Shown: in pieces, positions 23,055-31,596 of the stretch
Layout: each line of letters starts with the position of its first letter
Position numbering within the stretch: the stretch's first letter is position 1
Virus record (IMG/VR): IMGVR_UViG_3300027712_001262
Coordinates: 48,864-112,863 of that record
Reading direction: 5' to 3' (one strand)
From: a virus
DNA length: 64,000 bases
The notes under the pieces: model-generated
Told to the model about the DNA's origin: nothing
The model's input: only the letters and a program-made list of their open reading frames with translations
Databases searched by the model: none
Position numbers and translations under genes: made by a program

Positions 23055-23468
23055 TTAAGATGCCTTGATGATTGTATTTTTAGCGGAAGAACTTTTCAGT
23101 TCAAATATCGCCTTATCTATATTTATGGTTTCTGTTAATTTTTTAACGATAGGTACACCATCAATATCATTGATTAACAATCCTATTTCACTAGTTTCAT
23201 CACTGTACACACCTGCTCTATCAGGATAAAATACCCATGTCCATACAGTGTGTTTACCTTTGTATTTAGAACCAAATCCTAGATCTTTAATGTCAATGTT
23301 TTCGGAACTGGGTCCACGATCGTAGCTAATGATCGACCTAAGTTCAGCACATTGCCTTAATGTGGTAAAATTTCTATATTGGTCATATTCTAGTTGAGAA
23401 CCTTGACCGGGTCTAAGCATTGTGATGTTAGTGATGTCTAATAAAGTTTTAATTTCTATGATTTGCAT
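23055..23468 (-). CDS. Hypothetical protein (137 aa)
   Basis: The start is placed at MQIIEIKTLLD (23468) because a CATAAATA late motif (23486-23493) and an AGG site lie just before it. An upstream ATG would fall inside the promoter. It has TMLRPGQGSQLEYDQYRNFT, DLGFGSKYKGKHTVWTWVFY and EIGLLINDIDGVPIVKKLTE. These are beta-rich features seen in T4-like phage proteins with a conserved WTWVFYPDR segment. Function unknown; virion association is plausible. Confidence 0.5.
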   Translation of the reverse strand: MQIIEIKTLLDITNITMLRPGQGSQLEYDQYRNFTTLRQCAELRSIISYDRGPSSENIDIKDLGFGSKYKGKHTVWTWVFYPDRAGVYSDETSEIGLLINDIDGVPIVKKLTETINIDKAIFELKSSSAKNTIIKAS

Positions 23469-23485
23469 AATATACCTATATAATA

Positions 23486-23493
23486 TATTTATG
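23486..23493 (-). promoter_or_regulatory. Late-type promoter motif CATAAATA
   Basis: CATAAATA on the minus strand, 18 nt upstream of the 137-aa gene start. It lies directly after the terminator of the 23546-23950 gene. Confidence 0.45.
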
Positions 23494-23495
23494 GC

Positions 23496-23525
23496 CAAAA
23501 GAAAAGGGAGTTAAAAAACTCCCTT
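23496..23525 (-). terminator. Rho-independent terminator after the 134-aa structural gene
   Basis: On the minus strand a 9-bp perfect stem AAGGGAGTT / AACTCCCTT (23525-23517 with 23512-23504) closes a TTTT loop. It is followed by a T-rich tract (TTCTTTTGG). Confidence 0.8.
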
Positions 23526-23545
23526 GTCTTACTCTTAATAAAATA

Positions 23546-23950
23546 TTAAGCTAGTGTGAATGCACCAGTGTTGGCCATTGATGTACCAGAAGTAACTGTT
23601 AGGTTACCTAGAGTAGCACCAGTTGCTGCCACGATAGCGGCCTTCAATGCACCGAAACCAGTTGTAACACCAGATCCAGCAACGCCGTCGCCTTGGTTGC
23701 AACTTGGGAAGTCAACGATAGCGCAAATTGCGGTTGCGTCTGTACGTGCGCCTAGTAGAACAATGCTGGCTACTGCTTGAATGCCTTTAACTGCCTTAGA
23801 ATAACCACCTTCTGTGATTACGCCTGTTGTTGCATTAACTGTGTCAGCTGTGAAGCTGTTACCAGAATCAGCAATTTTAATTACTAGTGGTGAATAGCCA
23901 TAGAAAGCACCTGCGCTAACTTGACCGTGAACTCGATTGATTGTTGCCAT
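23546..23950 (-). CDS. Putative virion structural protein (134 aa)
   Basis: Begins MATINRVHGQVSAGAFYGYS, then ITEGGYSKAVKGIQAVASIV. It is rich in Ala, Gly, Thr and Val and mostly beta. Beta-rich proteins with this VHGQ..G..YGY start occur in T4-like marine phages. It stands alone between a GATAAATA motif (24003-24010) and a strong terminator, which fits high late expression of a structural protein. Function inferred. Confidence 0.55.
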   Translation of the reverse strand: MATINRVHGQVSAGAFYGYSPLVIKIADSGNSFTADTVNATTGVITEGGYSKAVKGIQAVASIVLLGARTDATAICAIVDFPSCNQGDGVAGSGVTTGFGALKAAIVAATGATLGNLTVTSGTSMANTGAFTLA

Positions 23951-24002
23951 TTTAAATCTCCTTGATCTTTTTTGAGCTCCCCTATGGAACTCGTTATGTT
24001 TT

Positions 24003-24010
24003 TATTTATC
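24003..24010 (-). promoter_or_regulatory. Late-type promoter motif GATAAATA
   Basis: GATAAATA on the minus strand, 53 nt before the 134-aa structural gene. Confidence 0.45.
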
Positions 24011-24041
24011 TAATTTGGAAAAAAATATCCATTATGGTCGA

Positions 24042-24341
24042 TTAGTCGTCGGTTTTTACATCACCTTCGATGACTTTTAGGTGTTTAGCAGTTTCTTTAT
24101 TGTCTCTCAACTTACGTATGCTGCGAGTAAATTTGCTTGAATCCCCACCTTTAATACTGTTAAGTAGTCTACGTTCTAATTCATAGGCCTCGTCTGGACT
24201 GAAGTTTTCTTTGATAAATGACAATAGATTGATTGCACTATCAATTACATGAGTTGCCCTAGCTTCTATCAATGCTTCATTATCTTTTTTCAAAGTAATA
24301 GAATTTAGTTCTTCTAGTAAACTGCGGGTGACTTTTTTCAA
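24042..24341 (-). CDS. Hypothetical phage protein (99 aa)
   Basis: Helical. THVIDSAINLLSFIKENFSP and ELERRLLNSIKGGDSSKFTR then IRKLRDN match a short conserved protein of T4-like cyanophages (HVIDSAINLL...ELERRL.NSI.G.D..KFTR). No function known. The start is preceded by CTTGA(A) and AAGGA-like purines. A perfect TATAAATA (24443-24450) lies about 100 nt upstream. Confidence 0.6.
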   Translation of the reverse strand: MKKVTRSLLEELNSITLKKDNEALIEARATHVIDSAINLLSFIKENFSPDEAYELERRLLNSIKGGDSSKFTRSIRKLRDNKETAKHLKVIEGDVKTDD

Positions 24342-24442
24342 GATAGTATCCTTGTTGTATGAATATTTAGTGTAATTGTAACATCATTAAATGGTAAAAT
24401 AAAGACTTGCAAATACACTCAAGGATTATTTAATTGTAAAAA

Positions 24443-24450
24443 TATTTATA
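24443..24450 (-). promoter_or_regulatory. T4-type late promoter TATAAATA (minus) in the 24342-24540 gap
   Basis: Perfect TATAAATA facing the 99-aa gene, about 100 nt before its ATG. With the plus-strand CATAAATA at 24503-24510 it makes the gap a divergent promoter region. Nothing else was seen in the gap. Confidence 0.5.
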
Positions 24451-24502
24451 CTTTTTTGGAAGAAATATATAATGGTTTCTACTGAGTTTTGTTGCGTCGC
24501 CG

Positions 24503-24510
24503 CATAAATA
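24503..24510 (+). promoter_or_regulatory. Late-type promoter motif CATAAATA
   Basis: CATAAATA 30 nt before the 62-aa gene on the plus strand; the gene has an AGGAG ribosome site. Confidence 0.5.
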
Positions 24511-24540
24511 CCAGTACAATTAACACACAGGAGAAAAAAT

Positions 24541-24729
24541 ATGTTAAACCAATTAGCTGAATACTTCCACAAGATGTTTCAGAATTTCGAAGCGCCGTCT
24601 ACCTATGGCGCTGCATTAGAATCGTACATTGTTTCTAAAAACCCACAAGATGGTGGTGATGTAGATCGATTAGTACGAGAGTTTGATCAAAAAATGGCAA
24701 ACCGTCACGAAGCAGGGTGGCCAATATGA
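24541..24729 (+). CDS. DUF3563-like small protein (62 aa)
   Basis: MLNQLAEYFHKMFQNFEAPS is followed by ESYIVSKNPQDGGDVDRLVR. The arrangement (short amphipathic start, Y-(L/I)-x-S, then a DxxRLxRxxD segment) resembles DUF3563, a small family in Proteobacteria. An ACACAGGAGAAAAAAT leader precedes the ATG. Its stop overlaps the next micro-ORF (ATGA). Function unknown; possibly host-derived. Confidence 0.45.
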   Translation: MLNQLAEYFHKMFQNFEAPSTYGAALESYIVSKNPQDGGDVDRLVREFDQKMANRHEAGWPI

Positions 24730-24827
24730 TCAAGAAAATCTTAAACTCTATCTGGGATTTCTTGATAGATCTCGGAGAATATCGTTACAAAGTAATCAAA
24801 TCCCATGGTTACCAAACTTGGTATTAG
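24726..24827 (+). CDS. 33-aa micro-protein
   Basis: ATG overlaps the stop of the 62-aa gene (ATGA). It encodes MIKKILNSIWDFLIDLGEYR then YKVIKSHGYQTWY. An amphipathic helix with a short basic tail. Translational coupling makes expression plausible. Resembles short proteins in proteobacterial genomes that pair with DUF3563, but the link is weak. Confidence 0.45.
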   Translation: MIKKILNSIWDFLIDLGEYRYKVIKSHGYQTWY

Positions 24828-24828
24828 A

Positions 24829-24903
24829 ATGAGAAAGGAAATTGACTTTGTAGCTGTCAGTACTTTGATCCTGTTATCAGGATTGTTAATACTGGTTATC
24901 TAA
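24829..24903 (+). CDS. 24-aa single membrane-segment micro-protein
   Basis: ATG at 24829 one base after the previous stop, TAA at 24901. It encodes MRKEIDFVAVSTLILLSGLL then ILVI: a charged start and one strongly hydrophobic helix. It ends 1 bp before the GNAT gene start. Placement inside a tight run of overlapping genes supports it. Small membrane peptide of unknown role. Confidence 0.4.
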   Translation: MRKEIDFVAVSTLILLSGLLILVI

Positions 24904-24904
24904 A

Positions 24905-25462
24905 ATGTCATATGCAACAGTTAGGCGAGTACTGCCTTACGAATATCCCAAATATAGACTACACCTTAAGTGCTTGGATTCTGAATCTAGGACACTTAGG
25001 TTTGCTAGTCCAATCAATGATCATGTAATAGATAAATTATGTGATGGGTTTGAGGCAGATCCAAGCAAACATGTATTATTTGCCATTGAGAATTGTCGAT
25101 TAGAATTTATTGCCATCGGTCATATTTCTCTAGACGGTGACATGGAACTGGCATTTAGTGTGCTTAAAAAGCACCAAGGCCGCGGCTTTGGTAATTTGCT
25201 GATAAAACGTTGTATACAATATTGCCGTACACATAACATACTCAAAGGTTACATGGTATGTTTAAGTACCAACACTGCTATTCGATACTTGTGTAGAAAG
25301 CACGGAATTACTGTGGAGAATGATCAAGGCGAAAGCCTTGCCAACATTCAATTGCCACCTGCAGGCATTAACACATATATCAACGAAACTATAGACAACA
25401 ACATATCTGCCTTAGACTATATTACTAAGCGAGCAACTAACAAACTTCTATTTTTATCGTAA
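24905..25462 (+). CDS. GNAT-family acetyltransferase
   Basis: 185 aa. The central GNAT core is MELAFSVLKKHQGRGFGNLL near 80-100. It contains the QGRGFG acetyl-CoA pyrophosphate loop, followed by IKRCIQYCRTHNI and the beta-bulge MVCLSTNTAIRYLCRKHGI (the N-x-(A/P) helix). It should acetylate an amine on a small molecule, peptide or sugar. It ends the plus-strand micro-gene cluster. The promoter of the next gene lies inside and beyond its stop. Substrate unknown. Confidence 0.75.
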   Translation: MSYATVRRVLPYEYPKYRLHLKCLDSESRTLRFASPINDHVIDKLCDGFEADPSKHVLFAIENCRLEFIAIGHISLDGDMELAFSVLKKHQGRGFGNLLIKRCIQYCRTHNILKGYMVCLSTNTAIRYLCRKHGITVENDQGESLANIQLPPAGINTYINETIDNNISALDYITKRATNKLLFLS

Positions 25463-25465
25463 CAA

Positions 25466-25499
25466 TTGTTTTACACAGAGACACTGTGTATAATAAATA
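25466..25499 (+). promoter_or_regulatory. Sigma70-like promoter with a dyad spacer, overlapping a late motif
   Basis: TTGTTT (25466-25471), 17-nt spacer, TATAAT (25489-25494), running into AATAAATA (25492-25499). The spacer and -10 carry ACACAG-AGACA-CTGTGT, a perfect 6-bp inverted repeat that could be an operator. Confidence 0.6.
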
Positions 25500-25529
25500 C
25501 ATTACACATATACACACAAGGAGAATAAT

Positions 25530-25805
25530 ATGTTTACACCGGAATTCTATATTGATTTATTTCAATCATCCAAGCGTCAGTTTACTAATCAAGTTTACAA
25601 AGACGACACACTCAACAAGGCCTGCAATGCATTTATTGACGCTCAAACAGCGTTTGCTAAAATGATGGCTAAGAATTACATTGACCTGTCTACATATTCT
25701 GCAGACGCAATGAGCAAAGTATTTTTCCCTCAACAGGAAGAAACAGTCAAGGCCAAGACTGTTAAAAAATCAGCCAACACAGACATTAACACACAAGGAG
25801 AATAA
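25530..25805 (+). CDS. Phasin-like small protein (91 aa)
   Basis: MFTPEFYIDLFQSSKRQFTN then ACNAFIDAQTAFAKMMAKNY. The helical run with DAQTxFAKMxAKN resembles the amphipathic helix region of phasin-type granule-associated proteins, but the match is weak. A strong AGGAG site precedes the ATG. It shares a 21-nt identical leader (ACACACAAGGAGAATAATAT followed by G) with the next gene. Other roles are possible. Confidence 0.35.
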   Translation: MFTPEFYIDLFQSSKRQFTNQVYKDDTLNKACNAFIDAQTAFAKMMAKNYIDLSTYSADAMSKVFFPQQEETVKAKTVKKSANTDINTQGE

Positions 25806-25806
25806 T

Positions 25807-26076
25807 ATGTCAAATTTTGAAACCCCTAAGCTACCAGAAGTTAAATTTAACAAGAACGGATACGAAATCCGTACCGACATCTTGGGCATGGCCAAAAGCC
25901 TAGTGCAAGAGGATTTCCATGCCAAATTCCAAGGCTGGGAAATGACTGCCAATCGTGACGAGAAGACAGGACAAATTGTCAGTACAGTTCAAATGCCACA
26001 GTTTCCAGGACTTGACAAGGTTCTAGAAACAGCAGAAAAAATGTACTCATTTGTTAACTCTGGTACAAAGAAATAA
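25807..26076 (+). CDS. Hypothetical protein (89 aa)
   Basis: MSNFETPKLPEVKFNKNGYE then IRTDILGMAKSLVQEDFHAK. The sequence has TGQIVSTVQMPQFPG near 60. It begins 1 bp after the previous stop and has the same leader and start context as the 25530 gene. It ends before a strong terminator. No family recognised; co-expressed with the phasin-like gene. Confidence 0.5.
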   Translation: MSNFETPKLPEVKFNKNGYEIRTDILGMAKSLVQEDFHAKFQGWEMTANRDEKTGQIVSTVQMPQFPGLDKVLETAEKMYSFVNSGTKK

Positions 26077-26090
26077 TATAATAAAAGTTA

Positions 26091-26128
26091 GAGCGTAGCT
26101 CAATAGGACCTCCGGGTCCTATTTTTAC
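26091..26128 (+). terminator. Strong rho-independent terminator (plus), with a second small hairpin
   Basis: AGGACC-TCCG-GGTCCT (26105-26120), extended by A-T pairs to 26102-26123, is followed by ATTTTTA. A second hairpin GAGC-GTA-GCTC (26091-26101) lies before it. Read on the minus strand it precedes TAACTTTTATT and may also stop the 26136 operon. Confidence 0.8.
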
Positions 26129-26135
26129 GAATGTA

Positions 26136-26846
26136 TTATCTAAATAAATGCATTTTAGAATTATGTACAGCGACATAGTTTGGACCACCAAAATTTTCAT
26201 CAGTTAACTTGTAATTCTTAAACTCAAGGCCGTTTTTATTAAGTAATCCCAAATGAAAGCCCAATGGTGATAATTTATTGTATGCATCAAGCAACAACCA
26301 TCTACTTAATACATTGGCAAAACCATACTCAAATTGTATAATACCTATTTTATTATTTTCTAATGTCTTGGTAAATCCTTCAATTACCATACCCTCTGCA
26401 CCTTCAACATCAATTTTTAGAAAATCAATAAAATCTATTTTTCTACTTTCCACATATTCATCACCTGTTGCCACAAAACAATTCCTAACCTCAACTGGCC
26501 CAATATTCAATCCGCTATACAGTGAACTAACAGCATCAAACTTTGTACTGTACTGGATCTCCATCATTCCATGCATATCCGATAATCCAAATCCGTTGGG
26601 AATTATTTTAGGATCACTGGGTACATTGGCTAGAAATTTTCTATAGACATCTGGTACAATTTCAAAAGTATGTATATCTGCGTATGGTTGGCACGACCTA
26701 GCCATTAAACACCATTCTCCTATATTACTTCCAGCATCAAAAATTGTGAATAATTTATTTCTTAAATGCGATAATATCCAATCCTCGCCGTGTCGAGCAA
26801 ATTCTGCTCGAGCATGTTCTTTATCATATACAGGGTAATTTGTCAT
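26136..26846 (-). CDS. FkbM-family SAM-dependent methyltransferase
   Basis: 236 aa. TIFDAGSNIGEWCLMARSC near 33 is SAM motif I. HTFEIVPDVYRKF near 60 is motif II, and DFIDFLKIDVEGAEGMVIEG near 135 is the FkbM signature. It is the last gene of the glycosyltransferase operon that begins at 31589. Its start overlaps the preceding gene by 4 bp (ATGA). Likely O-methylates a sugar or an intermediate made by the same operon. Confidence 0.85.
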   Translation of the reverse strand: MTNYPVYDKEHARAEFARHGEDWILSHLRNKLFTIFDAGSNIGEWCLMARSCQPYADIHTFEIVPDVYRKFLANVPSDPKIIPNGFGLSDMHGMMEIQYSTKFDAVSSLYSGLNIGPVEVRNCFVATGDEYVESRKIDFIDFLKIDVEGAEGMVIEGFTKTLENNKIGIIQFEYGFANVLSRWLLLDAYNKLSPLGFHLGLLNKNGLEFKNYKLTDENFGGPNYVAVHNSKMHLFR

Positions 26847-27532
26847 ATTTTATTTTTAAAGTTGTTTAACATGGCAACATATAATCTACATTCTCTTTCG
26901 AGATATATAAATTCTCGATTTGGTATTGTGTTTGCTGTTACATTATTAGGTGTTGAAAATTTAAGATTTTTAATATAGTAATTTTGATTAAATTTGGCCA
27001 GCATGGTGTCCCATAACCAACTATCACCATGATAGATATCTAACCCTGCAGGAATATTGATCCAATCTTGCTTGTTAATAAACATTAAACAGCCGATATC
27101 AAATATGTTAGTTGATCCGTTGTAGTGAACTATATCAACAGGTTCCGAAGATCCATTAGATAATTGTGAATGAGATTGTGAAAATACTACAAATTTTCCT
27201 GTATCCAATTTATTCTTTAAAAAATCAAATATTGATAGATCAAAATCAATATCATCATTCATGACACACACATTTGAATATTCACTCACGCCTGCTCCAA
27301 AATTCCAAGCAGGATTTACAAATATATTTAATTTAAAATTATGTAATTTAATTTTTGGATGATGTAATACATCAGCATTGGGTGTGGAATTCATATCATT
27401 ATTAATAATAATAATTTCTCCCACTAATTCATGCTGTACTAACTTATATAGTAAATTAATAAATGGTGCATATTTCCACATAGTGGGTACTACTATTGAA
27501 AATTTATTTTCGTACAAAGTGATAATCTCCAT
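26843..27532 (-). CDS. GT-A glycosyltransferase-like protein
   Basis: 229 aa from the ATG at 27532 (AAAGGA site). The longer frame starting at 27568 lies within the upstream gene. FSIVVPTMWKYAPF opens the Rossmann-like domain, and IIIINNDMNS near 50 and CVMNDDIDFD near 95 give the DxD-like nucleotide-sugar motif. FDIGCLMFINKQDWINIPAG near 160 follows. The layout repeats a module of the giant upstream protein (SVIVPTMWRVAD, NDDVVFD), so the two share ancestry. Sugar transfer is likely. Confidence 0.75.
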   Translation of the reverse strand: MEIITLYENKFSIVVPTMWKYAPFINLLYKLVQHELVGEIIIINNDMNSTPNADVLHHPKIKLHNFKLNIFVNPAWNFGAGVSEYSNVCVMNDDIDFDLSIFDFLKNKLDTGKFVVFSQSHSQLSNGSSEPVDIVHYNGSTNIFDIGCLMFINKQDWINIPAGLDIYHGDSWLWDTMLAKFNQNYYIKNLKFSTPNNVTANTIPNREFIYLERECRLYVAMLNNFKNKI

Positions 27533-30500
27533 CTGGTCCTTTATCGCAGAACATGCCTGTACACTCAAATCCCAGTCTACTCATGTATGCTATTACTTCA
27601 TTATGTAAAGGAGCACCTTTATTATATTCTATCATCTGTAATCCTAAAATTACATGGTTAACAGTTTTTAAAGTTTCTGTGGCACCTTTGAGAATATCCA
27701 ATTCAGAGCCCTGCACATCCATCTTAATTAAATCAGGTAGTGGTAATTGTCCAGCAAGAACTGCACTATCTAATGTGATTGATTTAAGTTTACGCTTGTG
27801 AGATTCAGTGTATAAAATTTTAGCTGCTGGATTTATATCAGAATTTTCTACATAATAACTATTGCCACCTGGATCAAAATCATTTTGATAAAATTCAATT
27901 TCTCTACCATCAGTGTCACTGAGCAAACCTATGTTATATTTCATACCCGCTTCTTGATATAAAATTTCTGCAGAATCCATGGCATCAAATGCAACAACCT
28001 CAGCATTGACCCAAACTTTCTTTGCAGCTTTGGTCCAATGTAATACACATGCACCTATATCATACACAACAATAGGGTTATAATTATATTGATCTCTAAT
28101 TTTTACAAGATAGTCAGTATGTGAAGTGGGCAATGTTCCACTGTTTCCTATAAATCGCAATCTGTCTGCTACGCTATTAAACGTGGCAGAAGCTGGATCT
28201 AATAGTGCAGGTATACTATTATCAATTTGATAAGTGAAACTACCAATATGTCTGCATTGTATAGTAGTATCTACCCAGATATGGAATCCATTGTTTCTTG
28301 CCTTAGTACAGAAATCATTATCTTCAGAGATAGTGTGTGCATGATTTATGGCAGAGTGGTATTTAAATTGTGGATATCCAACTGTTCTAAACACTTCTGC
28401 CTTGACTAATACACATCCAAAACCGCAGCCTGCAATTTCAACTAGACCCCGTCCTTTGATCTTTTCATAAGGAATGTTTGATACGCCACCTCTATTATTA
28501 TGCTCATATAATTCTAAAACATGTATGCCAGGTCGACGTTGTATGTACATACCTGATACCACATCCTTATCATGTGCCAATAATTTTTTAAGAATATCTC
28601 TGTCAAATGCAATGTCACTGTCAATGGATAACAAATAATCATACCCATTAACTACCCAATCAGCAATCAGGTTACGTACCTGATCAATGTTGTAACCGTA
28701 GTAATATTGAAAGTCAACTATATATCCATCGGGTACTTCTAGATCATATATAGATTTAAACGTGTCTGCTTCAATGTTTCTAGCAGTGGGTATACCGATT
28801 AAAATTCGTTTCTTTACTTGTACAGGTAATGGCGCAATGATAGGAACAGGCAATTCGTTGATTATCTCTTGCATGTCTACTCTAACCTGTTCGTAGACAT
28901 GAGTTTCTCTTTCTAACACCCCACCGGTGATAGAAATATCCGAAGTAGTTGCTGCAAATTGACTATAGAACTCCATGTTTGTAATAATATAGTTTGTCTT
29001 GCCTCTCCTTAGCTGTAGATCAAATATAAAATTATCACCATAATAAATATCCAAACCATGGGGTATTGGGATCCAGCTCTTTTTATCGATGAACATTAAA
29101 CAGCCAAAACCATAAGTATGTTCACCTGTCCATGGAACAATATCGATGATTTTTGTAGTAATAGGTGGCTGGTTAAAGTCGGGCTCGCCTGGACATAACC
29201 CAAACACACCATTATCTTCATTTAACATGTTTTGTAGTTTTTCAAATACATCAGTATCAAACACCACATCATCGTTGACAATACATAGTTTGTCATTTCT
29301 ACTGGTTTCAACACCAATGTTCCATGCTGGATTAACAAATATGTTTGTGCCAAAGTCTAACATTCTAATCTTAGGATGATCTAATCCTATACTAGGTGTT
29401 TTGGTATTATCATTGTTAATGATGATAATTTCATTTACAGATTTATGTTCACATAGCTTACCCACAAATTCTATAAATTGATCTGCTACTCTCCACATTG
29501 TGGGAACAATTACAGAATACTTGGTAGTTTTAGTTTTGTTAATAATATCTCGGGCTGTGCGTGTTTGTTCATCACTGTTAACTTTATAATCGTTCAATGG
29601 ATTTATATCGTTGTAATTATAAACAATGTCCTGCAAACATTTAATTTTATTGGGATTAGCTGCTTCGATCAATGCATAGAACACACTACCGTCGCCTCCT
29701 GCTTTGTACCATTCCCCTTGACTGTCTTGAAACATATTGTTATCAATACTATTAATTAGATGTTTCCTAAAGGTACGAAAATGCGTATAAGGTAAAATCC
29801 AGTTAAAGTGATGGTTACGATAATTTCCGGACTGCTTAATCTTTTCAGGATATGGTTGACTAATCAACGGAATGTTATCAACCATACTCCAGCAACTACC
29901 ATAAGTAAATTCAGTGTCAGCATCGTATACAGTATTGTAATAGGATAATACAGTATTGTCGTTAATTAAACTATCATCACCATCGAGCAACATTACAATC
30001 GCACCATCATTTAATGTACGTATGGTGTCAATTTGATTTTTAACAGCACCTTGATTAGTTGTATTTTTAATTAATATAAATTTATCTTGTATCTCAATGG
30101 GTAACTTGCTGATTACATATTCTACAACTTCAATGGAATTATCAGTTGAGCAATCGTCAATCAGTATATGACGGTAATTATTGTAATCCTGTGTGGCCAC
30201 ACTGAGGATACATTTTTCAATGTAATGAGCACAATTATAAAATGGGCTAAGAATTACAAATTCTTGTTCAACATTGGATTTATAAGTTTCAAGTTCAATC
30301 TCATTATGGAATCTACGTTTCCATATTTTATTGACTTTGTGATTAATTTTACTAGCTTCTCTATATTCATCAGCAGGGAGATAATTGCCTGTCTTTTTAA
30401 AGAAATGCTGTTTCCACTGCAATGCCACACTGTCCCATCCTGCTATATCTTTGATGATGTTGCAATAGTATTGTTTTTGTTGATGTAGATATTTGTTATG

Positions 30501-31589
30501 ATATGCTGCTAGTGTTGCATTGACAAAATGTTCAACTTGTGCCGATGAATTAATAGTGGGAAATAAACCGTTGGGTACTATGGCATAGTCAATGAGATAA
30601 CAGGCACCGTCTAATGCAATTTCTTCCAAAGCGCCAAATCTGCAAGTGATCACAGGAGTATTGTAGATTAAACTTTCTAATGTACTAATTCCGTAAGTTT
30701 CAGGAAATGCTGCAGGATATATCATGAAATTAGATTCAGATAATATCTTTGCAATTTCGTACTGTGGTATAATGCCAGTAAATTCTATACCCTTGGCCTG
30801 ATTATTGACATCATCTGCTAGCTGTCGCCATTTTGTTTCTTGTTCATCAGGTGCATCACCGGAGCTAAATCTATAATAGCCTCCAATGATTTTTAATTTT
30901 GCCTGTGGCAATTGATGTTTAATCCTTGGCCAAATTTGTTCCACCAAGGGGACCATGCCCTTGCTAACAGAAGCATTATATACAAATAAATTTGGGTCTT
31001 TAGCTTGTATATCAACTTCGAGATTATAATTCCTAGCACCGTTTCTAGTAATGAATAACTTGCGTTTTAATACTTCAAAGTTTCTTTTCTTACCATGGTC
31101 GCAATTGGCCACATAGGTTGAATGAAAGTCACTGAGTGTAAAAATGTCAGTGATACGATTTGCATTGGCCAAATCTTCAATCAATAAGTCTCCGAGGCAA
31201 AATGTATCATGCATCCATAACACACGCATCTTGGCTTTGCTTAGAATACGATCATATAGATTCATATCCTTAAATGGCCAAGCTCTTGCATCACCTAATT
31301 TCTGATAGTCATTTGGATCTGTAAATGGTATTACAGTCCTAGAACTAATAATTATATCAAAAATATGATCTTGTGCAAGATCAGTTAATGGACGATATGT
31401 TACGTCATCATATATGCCTGCTTTTGCGTGATCAATATTACAGTTATTGAACACGGTAACATTAAAATCTAATTCGGCTAATTCTCGAGCCATTAAAGTA
31501 ACAGCACTTTCGCTGCCACCTAATCCTTGTTTATCCACAGTAGTACCATCGAATGGTATACCAATAATGTCTATTATAGCAATTTTCAT
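27504..31589 (-). CDS. Five-module glycosyltransferase/methyltransferase megaprotein
   Basis: 1361 aa. Residues 1-400 are a GT4-type GT-B enzyme (MKIAIIDIIGIPF; FPETYGISTLESLIYNTPVI with the E-x7-E motif near 296). Residues 440-660 are a GT2 GT-A module (VILSPFYNCAHYI; LIDDCSTDNS; MLLDGDDS near 533). Residues 688-900 are a second GT-A (VIVPTMWRVAD; IVNDDVVFD). Residues 926-1130 are a third GT-A-like module (IGIPTARNIEAD; SIDSDIAFDRD). Residues 1170-1361 are FkbM (VVYDIGACVLHW; LIKMDVQGSELDILKG). It may build a short glycan on one scaffold and cap it with methyl. A consensus promoter sits 7 nt before the ATG. Confidence 0.85.
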   Translation of the reverse strand: MKIAIIDIIGIPFDGTTVDKQGLGGSESAVTLMARELAELDFNVTVFNNCNIDHAKAGIYDDVTYRPLTDLAQDHIFDIIISSRTVIPFTDPNDYQKLGDARAWPFKDMNLYDRILSKAKMRVLWMHDTFCLGDLLIEDLANANRITDIFTLSDFHSTYVANCDHGKKRNFEVLKRKLFITRNGARNYNLEVDIQAKDPNLFVYNASVSKGMVPLVEQIWPRIKHQLPQAKLKIIGGYYRFSSGDAPDEQETKWRQLADDVNNQAKGIEFTGIIPQYEIAKILSESNFMIYPAAFPETYGISTLESLIYNTPVITCRFGALEEIALDGACYLIDYAIVPNGLFPTINSSAQVEHFVNATLAAYHNKYLHQQKQYYCNIIKDIAGWDSVALQWKQHFFKKTGNYLPADEYREASKINHKVNKIWKRRFHNEIELETYKSNVEQEFVILSPFYNCAHYIEKCILSVATQDYNNYRHILIDDCSTDNSIEVVEYVISKLPIEIQDKFILIKNTTNQGAVKNQIDTIRTLNDGAIVMLLDGDDSLINDNTVLSYYNTVYDADTEFTYGSCWSMVDNIPLISQPYPEKIKQSGNYRNHHFNWILPYTHFRTFRKHLINSIDNNMFQDSQGEWYKAGGDGSVFYALIEAANPNKIKCLQDIVYNYNDINPLNDYKVNSDEQTRTARDIINKTKTTKYSVIVPTMWRVADQFIEFVGKLCEHKSVNEIIIINNDNTKTPSIGLDHPKIRMLDFGTNIFVNPAWNIGVETSRNDKLCIVNDDVVFDTDVFEKLQNMLNEDNGVFGLCPGEPDFNQPPITTKIIDIVPWTGEHTYGFGCLMFIDKKSWIPIPHGLDIYYGDNFIFDLQLRRGKTNYIITNMEFYSQFAATTSDISITGGVLERETHVYEQVRVDMQEIINELPVPIIAPLPVQVKKRILIGIPTARNIEADTFKSIYDLEVPDGYIVDFQYYYGYNIDQVRNLIADWVVNGYDYLLSIDSDIAFDRDILKKLLAHDKDVVSGMYIQRRPGIHVLELYEHNNRGGVSNIPYEKIKGRGLVEIAGCGFGCVLVKAEVFRTVGYPQFKYHSAINHAHTISEDNDFCTKARNNGFHIWVDTTIQCRHIGSFTYQIDNSIPALLDPASATFNSVADRLRFIGNSGTLPTSHTDYLVKIRDQYNYNPIVVYDIGACVLHWTKAAKKVWVNAEVVAFDAMDSAEILYQEAGMKYNIGLLSDTDGREIEFYQNDFDPGGNSYYVENSDINPAAKILYTESHKRKLKSITLDSAVLAGQLPLPDLIKMDVQGSELDILKGATETLKTVNHVILGLQMIEYNKGAPLHNEVIAYMSRLGFECTGMFCDKGPDGDYHFVRK

Positions 31590-31596
31590 ACTATTA

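Noticed and set aside
26091-26128. A tRNA gene fragment (GAGCGTAGCTCAATAGG looks like a D-arm)
   Set aside because: No acceptor stem, anticodon arm or T-arm follows; the rest is a clear terminator hairpin.
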